A DNA stretch of 21,114 nucleotides, taken from the IMG/VR virus record IMGVR_UViG_3300020470_003412, positions 1 through 21,114 of that record; one strand, 5' to 3'. Positions 1 through 6,590 of this stretch are shown one piece after another. Source of the DNA: a virus. The notes below the pieces were generated by a model. That model was given only the letters and a program-made list of their open reading frames with translations, ran no database searches and had not been told where the DNA came from. The position numbers were made by a program, and so were the translations under genes. Within the stretch, counting starts at the first letter, position 1. Each line of letters starts with the position of its first letter.

Positions 1-1
1 T

Positions 2-454
2 GAGGATAACAAACTTACAGTGGATATGAAGGCGTACATCAACGCGAACATCCGACAAGGACAGGCGATACGAGATACGGCAAAGATGGCAGCTGGAGTA
101 ATCAAACACATCGAAACCAAGCATCTGAAAGCGATAGAGAAAGTCAAAACACAGACTACCAGAGACAAGAAAACCGCCAGTATGCAACTGCTCCTAGATA
201 CTCTAGAAGAACGCAAAGATCAAATAAAGATCATATTTGATGTCATGCGTGCTTTCCAGTTATGTAAAAACTACATCACACACAAACTGGAAAGGATCAA
301 AGGAATGACAGATACCTTTGTCAAAACAGACTCAGGTTTCAAGGTTACAGCCCCAGAAGGTTTTGTTGCAATTTCTGGAGGTAAAGCGATCAAGTTGGTT
401 GATCGTCTTGAGTTTTCCATGAACAATTTTAACGCAGTAAAAAGCTGGGACTAA
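2..454 (+). CDS. C-terminal part of a marine T4-like phage protein, possibly ligase-like (5' end outside window)
   Basis: The reading frame is open from the first bases, so this is the last ~150 codons of a longer gene; the internal GTG at 20 and ATG at 26 are probably not the true start. The visible part is Lys-rich and helical, then ends in a compact segment with PEGFVAISGGKAIKLVDR near the C-terminus. From memory, the EGxV...KLVDR arrangement resembles the end of a large family of marine T4-like phage proteins (DUF6267-like) whose N-terminus carries a KWDG motif. That pattern is reminiscent of motifs I, IV and V of covalent nucleotidyltransferases (DNA/RNA ligases). Motif I is outside the window, so function is not established. 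The stop codon abuts the ATG of the next small gene. Confidence 0.75.
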   Translation, partial: EDNKLTVDMKAYINANIRQGQAIRDTAKMAAGVIKHIETKHLKAIEKVKTQTTRDKKTASMQLLLDTLEERKDQIKIIFDVMRAFQLCKNYITHKLERIKGMTDTFVKTDSGFKVTAPEGFVAISGGKAIKLVDRLEFSMNNFNAVKSWD

Positions 455-619
455 ATGGACAATCCACTATTAAACAGATTCGCTAGACAGAATAGACTGA
501 ATCCAAACGAGACCAATCATGACCCTTTGACTAGGTCACTCATTGATGCGGTCCAACAAGTATACACAAAGAAGGACGAAGATGAGACTGGAGCACCAGA
601 TCAAGAACGTAGTGAATGA
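455..619 (+). CDS. Small hypothetical phage protein (54 aa)
   Basis: A 54-codon ORF starts with an ATG directly after the TAA of the upstream gene (TAAATG), which implies translational coupling. The product begins MDNPLLNRFARQNRLN and ends in an acidic tail (KKDEDETGAPDQERSE). It has no membrane segment, cysteine or recognisable motif, and I cannot assign a function. Its 3' end overlaps the next gene by 38 bases in a different frame. Exact head-to-tail placement, a good start and protein-like composition support it as real. Confidence 0.6.
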   Translation: MDNPLLNRFARQNRLNPNETNHDPLTRSLIDAVQQVYTKKDEDETGAPDQERSE

Positions 620-1433
620 GAAGTATACAGAAACGCCAGGTGAAAAAGGTGGTCATCAAGAACACCCTATCTCCAAGAAGACTTCTGACTACGAAGAAAA
701 ACACTTCCATGCCGCATCTGGAAAAGACGATAGAAATACGTTCATAACAGGTAAGAAACCTGAACATCCAGAGGACGTAGAGGACAAGGCTCATAAAGAT
801 GGGAAGTCCAACAAAGTCAAAGGTCAAGATGGGGGAGAAGGAAATATCAATGCCCAAGAAGAACAGGTAGAAGAAATGGCTAAACCTAAGTTCGACATGG
901 GTAAGATGAAGAAACTGGCAAAGAAAGACGGATTTATTGCGATGGCGATGAAGAAGGATAAGCCAGAGGTTATTTTCAATACTTACATCGCTCAGAACAA
1001 AGCGATGATTCAACAATACAACGAGGAATCAGAAATGAATATCGATCTCAAAGCTGTTGAGAATCTTTCTGAGAAGAAAGGCGTTAAGCCTGAGGAAGAA
1101 ACCTTTATGGGTAAAATCGCTCACGCTCATCAACAAGGCAAGGACAGTGTAGAAATTGGTGGTAAGACTTACCCAGTCAAAATGAAGAAGTCTACGGCCA
1201 AGGCTATCAAAAAGAATAAAGGTGAAGACGAACAGGTCAAAGAGAATATGACTTTCGAAGAGGCTGTTCGTGCAGCTCAGGAAAAAGGGGCAGTCAATGC
1301 TCAGAAATACTGGGAAGAAGCTGCGAAGACCAAACAAGAAGGTTGGGGTGGAAAAGGTGGAGTTCCTGGCAAGGGAACAGTTACCACTGTCCGCAAGAAG
1401 CCTCAAGGTGGAATGACAATGGGTGGGAAGTAA
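582..1433 (+). CDS. Lys-rich hypothetical phage protein (283 aa)
   Basis: The frame is open from a TTG at 543, but the ATG at 582 is preferred because GAAGGA (571-576) lies 5 bases upstream and the overlap with the small upstream gene is smaller. The product is very hydrophilic. The first ~90 residues look disordered (His, Lys, Glu and Gly rich). The middle (from about residue 95) has helical Lys-rich segments such as MGKMKKLAKKDGFIAMAMKK. A short beta-like stretch reads VEIGGKTYPVKMKKSTAKA, and the tail is Gly/Lys rich (GGKGGVPGKGT). No enzymatic motif is seen. It lies just upstream of the three-domain ligase gene. Lys-rich composition and location could suit a virion or internal head protein, but that is inference. 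Confidence 0.7.
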   Translation: MRLEHQIKNVVNEKYTETPGEKGGHQEHPISKKTSDYEEKHFHAASGKDDRNTFITGKKPEHPEDVEDKAHKDGKSNKVKGQDGGEGNINAQEEQVEEMAKPKFDMGKMKKLAKKDGFIAMAMKKDKPEVIFNTYIAQNKAMIQQYNEESEMNIDLKAVENLSEKKGVKPEEETFMGKIAHAHQQGKDSVEIGGKTYPVKMKKSTAKAIKKNKGEDEQVKENMTFEEAVRAAQEKGAVNAQKYWEEAAKTKQEGWGGKGGVPGKGTVTTVRKKPQGGMTMGGK

Positions 1434-1434
1434 T

Positions 1435-3480
1435 TTGTCCAAGTCATTCTTTCAACTCAGGGAAGATACAGGGAAGACGGCAGTATTTGCATTCGGCCGT
1501 CTAAACCCACCAACAACAGGTCACGAGCTTCTAGTCAAGACTATAGAGAAGTTGGCAAGGAAACACTCTGCTGACCCATTCCTATACTTGTCTCATTCTG
1601 AAAATCCAAAGAAAGACCCACTACCATATAATCTGAAAGTCGCTATCGCGAAAAAAGCTTTTGGAAAGCTCGTCCAGAAGGATGATGCTAGAACTGTGTT
1701 TGACGTTGCCTACGACTTACGCGACAAAGGATATACAAGATTGATTTTGGTAGCTGGGTCCGACAGGGTTCCTCAGTTCAAGGCACAATTCTCAAAGTAC
1801 GTTGACCATCCTGACAAGACAAAGACAGTAGGGAAACACTTTGACGTTATCTCTGCAGGGGAACGAGATCCAGATGCAGAGGATGTGTCAGGTATGTCAG
1901 CCAGTAAGATGAGAGCACTCGCAACTTCCAACGAGTTTGGTGAGTTCAGACAAGGTGTCCCATCAAAACTAAGTGACGCTGATGCCAAGAAGATGTACAT
2001 GGCCTTACGTAAGGCGATGAAGATCAGAGAAGACTGGAGTGAGTTTGATTGGGACGAATACTATCCTGAGAGAGAAGAACTTGTCGAGACAGTAGAAGTC
2101 GAGGAAAAATTTACCTATCAGAGATTGATGGAACAGAAGGAACAACCTACGTTTCTGATTCTTTGTGTCGTAAAACCAGAAGACTCTACACCACAAGAAT
2201 ACTGGTTGAAACACGAAAACGTGCACATTGTCTATGTTGATAAAGCATTTACCCATCTCGTAGAGGACACTAAGTTAGTAATACACAACTACGATGGTGA
2301 AAATAAATCATTGTCTGTAGACCCTACGAATACATTCGCAATTCCTTTGGGATCAGTATTGATGGACGAAGGAAGAATGGGCGTTGCTAAAGCGGTCGAA
2401 CAGGCGGGTGTACCATTCATGAACTCGATGGAAGCGATGGAGGCGGCGAGAAACAAATTGTCGACTGCTCGTATCCTTCAGTCCAAGGATGTTGCTACAC
2501 CTAGAACTGCAGTGATTCATTCTGGAATCACAGATGAGGTAGTTGAGACTCTGGGAGGAAAGTTCCCGATGATGCTCAAAACCATCACAGGTTCTAAGGG
2601 TAAAGGAGTGATGAAGATGGAAAGTCTATCGTCACTCAGAGGTGTCGTAGATGCTTTCTCAAAACAGACAGACGCACAACTGATAGCTCAAGAGTTCTTT
2701 GACCTGAAGTATGATGTCAGGGTCATTTGTCTTGAGGGTGAGGCTAGATTCGGACTCAAACGAAACATCGCGAAAGGTGACTTTCGTACCAACGTAGATT
2801 TGGGTGGAGACTTTGAGGCGTATAAACCTTCAGACGAAATGAAGAAACTGGCAGAAAAGGCCACACATGCTCTGGGTATGAGACTGTCAGGTGTCGACAT
2901 TGCAGTCAACCGAAAAGGTGAACTGACTGTTCTTGAAGTCAATGGTTCGCCTGGTGTTTCGGCTAAATACTATGACATACAGAACAAGAATGACATCGAT
3001 GGAAAACAACTCATCGAGACACTTTACGAGTTTTATTCAGACAAATCAAACTGGTCCAAACAGTCTGTTCCAATCGGAGTGATTGAACCAGTGGGATTTG
3101 CGTGGGGTGAGATGATGTGTAAGATGGACACAGGAAACTCTGGTTCAGCTACACTTGACGCACGTGATCTCAAAGTCACAAAAACCAAAGCTATTTTCAA
3201 AGTCGGTGACACTGGTAAAATGGCGACCTTTCCTATCAAGGACTATGAGGTTGTCATGGGTGCAGTAGGAACCGACAAAGAGAAACGACCAGTCGTTGAG
3301 ATTCCAATGAACTTCAAAGGGAAGACATACAAAGTGAATTTCTCATTATCAGACAGGTCTCACATGGGTTACCCAGTTCTTATGGGAACTGAGTGGATGA
3401 AAGAAAATGGATTCATCGTAGACCCTAGAATCAGAAACGAAGAATATTTACCACAAGGAAACTATGTCCAAATACGCTGA
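1435..3480 (+). CDS. Three-domain fusion: nucleotidyltransferase + RimK-like ATP-grasp ligase + RimB-like retropepsin
   Basis: Start: the frame opens at GTG 1423, but TTG 1435 gives a natural N-terminus (SKSFFQLRED) just after the upstream stop, with GGGAAG at 1425-1430 as a weak ribosome site. Residues ~10-200 form a nucleotidyltransferase of the HxGH/NMNAT-like class: FGRLNPPTTGH with H30, later GSDRVPQF and the signature-loop variant GMSASKMRA, a block I recall from many marine T4-like phages. Residues ~237-535 are a RimK-type amino-acid ligase: a pre-ATP-grasp region, ARNKLSTARILQSKDVATPRT-like entry, a glycine loop GSKGKG, FFDLKYDVRVI, and the metal-binding end LEVNGSPGVS (~500). Residues ~550-681 match the retropepsin-like 'ATP-dependent zinc protease'/RimB family: MDTGNSGSATLDA with D565, then LSDRSHMGYPVLMGTEW and FIVDP. 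In bacteria RimK adds glutamates to ribosomal protein S6 and RimB is a partner peptidase. Substrate here is unknown. The 3' end overlaps the acidic-protein gene by 17 bases. Confidence 0.85.
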   Translation: MSKSFFQLREDTGKTAVFAFGRLNPPTTGHELLVKTIEKLARKHSADPFLYLSHSENPKKDPLPYNLKVAIAKKAFGKLVQKDDARTVFDVAYDLRDKGYTRLILVAGSDRVPQFKAQFSKYVDHPDKTKTVGKHFDVISAGERDPDAEDVSGMSASKMRALATSNEFGEFRQGVPSKLSDADAKKMYMALRKAMKIREDWSEFDWDEYYPEREELVETVEVEEKFTYQRLMEQKEQPTFLILCVVKPEDSTPQEYWLKHENVHIVYVDKAFTHLVEDTKLVIHNYDGENKSLSVDPTNTFAIPLGSVLMDEGRMGVAKAVEQAGVPFMNSMEAMEAARNKLSTARILQSKDVATPRTAVIHSGITDEVVETLGGKFPMMLKTITGSKGKGVMKMESLSSLRGVVDAFSKQTDAQLIAQEFFDLKYDVRVICLEGEARFGLKRNIAKGDFRTNVDLGGDFEAYKPSDEMKKLAEKATHALGMRLSGVDIAVNRKGELTVLEVNGSPGVSAKYYDIQNKNDIDGKQLIETLYEFYSDKSNWSKQSVPIGVIEPVGFAWGEMMCKMDTGNSGSATLDARDLKVTKTKAIFKVGDTGKMATFPIKDYEVVMGAVGTDKEKRPVVEIPMNFKGKTYKVNFSLSDRSHMGYPVLMGTEWMKENGFIVDPRIRNEEYLPQGNYVQIR

Positions 3481-4339
3481 CCTAGCACACAAGATTGTTG
3501 ACATGGTCCACGCCACTCACAAAGAAGAGGTTAGGAAGGCGAAGACCGAAGAGAAGACCAAGAAGGCCGAGGAAAAAGAAAAACTAAAAAATGAGGCCGA
3601 AAAGGAAGATGACGAAGAAAAAGAAGATGATGAGGAGAAAGAGGACGAGAATGGCGATCCTGTAGGAAAAGCTCCAGAGGGTGAAGAAGGGGATAAAGAA
3701 GAGGGTGACGATGAAGAAGAGGAACCCGAAGAAGAACCACCCGCAGAAGAAGGCGGAGAAGAAGCACCTGCAGAGGCACCACCCGAAGGAGGAGCACCAC
3801 CTGAGGCTGAGGCTCCACCAACTACCGACTCTATGGGTCGACCAGTAACAGGAATGGGTAAGAAATCACCTATTACACCTAAAAAAGATTCACCAAAGGT
3901 AAAGATGTCAGGAAAGAAAGAGAAAGTCAAAGTCGAATCATTTGACGATGTCGATAAGTTGATTCGCGAAAGACAAGAGTATCTAAATGAAAGATACAGT
4001 TTTGATTGGGAGTCCGTAGACAAAGAGTTTGGTATTCGTGAAAAGATGATTGCCGAAGGAATGTGGGACGGAAACATTGCAGACAGTGCCGAGATTTACG
4101 GCAAGCCTGACATCTCCCAGTTACAAATTTACAGACTATTGGAACTCTACAAAGCTGCGGGGATGAACCTCGACCAGTCCTTGAGGACTATCGAGCATCT
4201 CTATGGAGTTCAAGTACAGACAGACTCAAACGGAAATCTGGACTTCAGCGATACAGACTATTCCAAAGGTGATACCTACGGAATGAACATGGGTCAGAAC
4301 TTGGACTATTACAAGCCAGGTGTGATTCGTGAACAGTGA
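3464..4339 (+). CDS. Acidic Glu/Pro-rich linker protein (291 aa), function unknown
   Basis: ATG 3464 has AAGGA at 3455-3459 and overlaps the ligase/peptidase gene by 17 bases, so the two are probably translated together. Residues 1-30 form an amphipathic helix (MSKYADLAHKIVDMVHATHK). Residues ~30-120 are an extreme low-complexity zone, first Lys/Glu, then repeated EEKEDD, then Glu/Pro/Ala (EEPPAEEGGEEAPAEAPPEG). A basic Pro/Ser/Lys patch follows, and from ~160 a folded helical domain (FDDVDKLIRERQEYLNERYSFDWESV). The C-terminus is Tyr/Asn/Gly rich. I do not recognise the family. The domain-linker-domain layout suits a virion protein or a tethering factor. Its immediate position after an amino-acid ligase makes it a candidate partner or substrate, which is inference only. 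Confidence 0.75.
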   Translation: MSKYADLAHKIVDMVHATHKEEVRKAKTEEKTKKAEEKEKLKNEAEKEDDEEKEDDEEKEDENGDPVGKAPEGEEGDKEEGDDEEEEPEEEPPAEEGGEEAPAEAPPEGGAPPEAEAPPTTDSMGRPVTGMGKKSPITPKKDSPKVKMSGKKEKVKVESFDDVDKLIRERQEYLNERYSFDWESVDKEFGIREKMIAEGMWDGNIADSAEIYGKPDISQLQIYRLLELYKAAGMNLDQSLRTIEHLYGVQVQTDSNGNLDFSDTDYSKGDTYGMNMGQNLDYYKPGVIREQ

Positions 4340-4381
4340 AATGTTTCGTGATATGATAATAAACCCTAGTCAAGGATAACT

Positions 4382-6097
4382 ATGGCAGATCGTAAGATAA
4401 CCGATTTAACGGAGATAAGTCTAACGTCAAGTGATGACATTCTTCATTTAATCGACTTTAACCCAAGTGCGAGAAATACCAAGATCACACTTGCTAACTT
4501 TTTTAACTACATTCCTTCAGACCTAACTCTGGGAAATTCCACGACTGGGCAGAACTTGACCCTGTATGGACAGAACCAACAAGGGAATGTATCGTGGAGT
4601 GCCGCTAACGACACTTTCACAATCAATGGTAACACCAACTTCACACGAAGTATCGAAATCGGTGACAATACCATTAACACTTCCTTGGTGATGAACCATT
4701 ACGGAACATACAACCTGTACGGAGAAGCAAACCTTGCAAGTGCCAATGTTCTAGTAGGTAACTCCACCAACGGACAAAGTCTCAATGTCGAGAGTCCAAC
4801 AGCGAAGATCAACTTTGACGGAACTTCAACTCTGTCAGTCAACGCTGATACCACTTTCTTACAAGGGAATGTACACTTTGGTGACATGACTTCAGGTCAG
4901 GACGTATTCGTCTGGGCCACAGGATCATCTGCACCTTCAGTACGTTTCGACAAAGCGACAGGAACACTGTCAGTCACAAAAGCCCAAACAGTCGCTAACT
5001 CGACTGGTGCACTCGTAGTTGACGGACCTACAATGTTGGGTAACGCTACTACTGGTTCTGATGTCAAGATCATGGGTAACGCAGCTGACAAGTTCGTATC
5101 ATGGGATACACAGAACAGTATCTTCACTATCAACGCGTCCACACAGTCACACGGAGCGTTTATCCACGGAGACCTCGCGGCTCAACACGACGCGACTTTC
5201 CACTTTGCTTCTGGTAACGTAATCATGAAGGCGACTGACTCTAAGATGACAGTCAACGGAGGATTGAACGCTAACGGAGTTGTAGAAGTTGGACAGGAAC
5301 AGGTTGGATTCAATACCACAATTCATGGTGTCGCCGCAGCTGGTGACAGTGGATTGGCGAATGGTATGATTCAGTGGATCGCTGGAACTAACAAAGCTAA
5401 GTTCGTTGTCAACTCCACTGACGGAGTTCACATTGACGGAGCATTGTCAGTCGGTGCAGACGGAGAAGCTTCCGACGCATACTTCTTCACAGGAGATGCA
5501 GGTGAGTCATTGAAGTGGGACGGAACAGCAAAGACATTGACTCTGAACTCAGCGTCAACTGACGGAGCACACTTCAACGCTAACGTATCGATGCACACTC
5601 CTGAAGAAGGAACTGGTGTATCAGCACGTAGAGCTGGATTCCACTACTATCGACCAAACGGAAACTCCAAAGTTCGTATCGAAACTTGTCCTTTCATTCT
5701 TGGACCAGGCTCGGTAGACACAGGAGTCGCTGCTTCTGGTGGTGAAGTAGATACCACATTCATTCTCTCAACTGAGGGAGCAAAACCTGACGGAACTGCA
5801 GTAGCAGGACTGGGTAACAACAATCAGGCTTACCTGTACGCGAAACAACTTTCTGGTCTCGCACAGTTATTCGTTATGAACAGTTCTGGGTCAACCCCAG
5901 GCGGTGCAACAGAAACACAGATTTCTCCTCACAACAGTAAAGGCGAATGGTGTTTCAACGAATACGATGCAGGTCTAAAGCGTCGAAGATACATCAATAT
6001 GATTGAAGTCGTAAGAGCACTTGAAGAAGTCTCTGGACGTAAATTGATCCACGACACAGAGGGTGTAGACTCGAACTGGGCAGATCCTCAGTATTAA
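4382..6097 (+). CDS. Repeat-rich tail-fibre-like virion protein (571 aa)
   Basis: AAGGA (4372-4376) precedes ATG 4382. The N-terminus MADRKITDLTEISLTSSDD resembles the 'ITDLT...DD' opening that I recall from marine phage fibre and structural proteins. The body is beta-rich, with Asn, Thr, Ser and Gly abundant and almost no Lys clusters. It carries an imperfect repeat beginning LTLGNSTTGQ (~48), VLVGNSTNGQ (~123), VHFGDMTSGQ (~164) and TMLGNATTGS (~217), each followed by a V-x-W/F-D...T-I/L-x-V/I-N segment, consistent with a trimeric beta-helical shaft. A Gly/Ala-rich region follows. The last ~60 residues (QISPHNSKGEWCFNEYDAG, then RYINMIEVVRALEEVSG) form a short helical end domain that also recurs in marine phage fibres. 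It is probably a fibre or head/tail decoration. The receptor cannot be inferred. Confidence 0.75.
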   Translation: MADRKITDLTEISLTSSDDILHLIDFNPSARNTKITLANFFNYIPSDLTLGNSTTGQNLTLYGQNQQGNVSWSAANDTFTINGNTNFTRSIEIGDNTINTSLVMNHYGTYNLYGEANLASANVLVGNSTNGQSLNVESPTAKINFDGTSTLSVNADTTFLQGNVHFGDMTSGQDVFVWATGSSAPSVRFDKATGTLSVTKAQTVANSTGALVVDGPTMLGNATTGSDVKIMGNAADKFVSWDTQNSIFTINASTQSHGAFIHGDLAAQHDATFHFASGNVIMKATDSKMTVNGGLNANGVVEVGQEQVGFNTTIHGVAAAGDSGLANGMIQWIAGTNKAKFVVNSTDGVHIDGALSVGADGEASDAYFFTGDAGESLKWDGTAKTLTLNSASTDGAHFNANVSMHTPEEGTGVSARRAGFHYYRPNGNSKVRIETCPFILGPGSVDTGVAASGGEVDTTFILSTEGAKPDGTAVAGLGNNNQAYLYAKQLSGLAQLFVMNSSGSTPGGATETQISPHNSKGEWCFNEYDAGLKRRRYINMIEVVRALEEVSGRKLIHDTEGVDSNWADPQY

Positions 6098-6101
6098 GTA
6101 A

Positions 6102-6590
6102 GTGGTTCGTTTTGAGAACCTGACGAATGAAAACTGGTTGTTGTATGCCTTTCAAAATTACATAATGAAAGAGCATACGACAACTAGAGAATTTCAACAG
6201 GATGTGAACAAGACGAAGTACATAAATAGACATTTCAATAACTACAGAAAGAAGGGAGAGTTAAAGTCCCGACTGTTATTGAACCACGTGATTATGTATT
6301 TCAATGTCTTCAGACTAGATGCAGCTCAGAGGTTATTGTTTTTCAAGATACCTCCAGACAACTGGTCACTATTGAAAATGTATCTTATTTTGGCAAATCG
6401 CTGTCCACGAAGTGTCAAGGGTATTAACGGACAAAACGTCAACGTGGGGAACATCCCACTTGAAGATAACGCAAAAGAAGTAGCAACAAGGGAACTGTAT
6501 GGGACTGATGACGGGGGCTTTCAACGTAGCAACGGCATTCTTCTTTATCAAGAAGATGGCGACCCCTTTCGAGAAGACCCAGGCGTATAA
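6102..6590 (+). CDS. Conserved marine T4-like phage protein of unknown function (162 aa)
   Basis: It starts at GTG 6102, four bases after the fibre gene, with no strong Shine-Dalgarno sequence. The N-terminal ~115 residues (MVRFENLTNENWLLYAFQNY, RHFNNYRKKGELKSRLLLNH, VFRLDAAQRLLFFKI) match my memory of a short conserved protein in T4-like marine phages that usually sits just before the next gene's family, so the pairing itself supports the call. It is helical, aromatic and basic, with no cysteines at conserved spacing and no membrane segment. The last ~30 residues are encoded where the next gene already runs in another frame (92-base overlap) and look less protein-like, so the C-terminal tail may be specific to this phage. 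Function unknown. Confidence 0.7.
   Translation: MVRFENLTNENWLLYAFQNYIMKEHTTTREFQQDVNKTKYINRHFNNYRKKGELKSRLLLNHVIMYFNVFRLDAAQRLLFFKIPPDNWSLLKMYLILANRCPRSVKGINGQNVNVGNIPLEDNAKEVATRELYGTDDGGFQRSNGILLYQEDGDPFREDPGV

Noticed and set aside
540-1016. 158-codon minus-strand Phe/Leu-rich ORF
   Set aside because: Antisense of a Lys-rich gene; hydrophobicity is a by-product of AAG/GAA codons read in reverse.
2963-2969. CTAAATA inside the ATP-grasp coding region as a late promoter
   Set aside because: It lies within a conserved coding segment (SAKYYD) far from any downstream start; probably chance. The same applies to the copy at 11959 inside the primase.
3517-4077. 186-codon minus-strand Ser/Phe-rich ORF
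   Set aside because: It is the antisense shadow of the GAA/GAG-rich acidic tract (reverse complement gives TTC/CTC, read as Ser/Phe).
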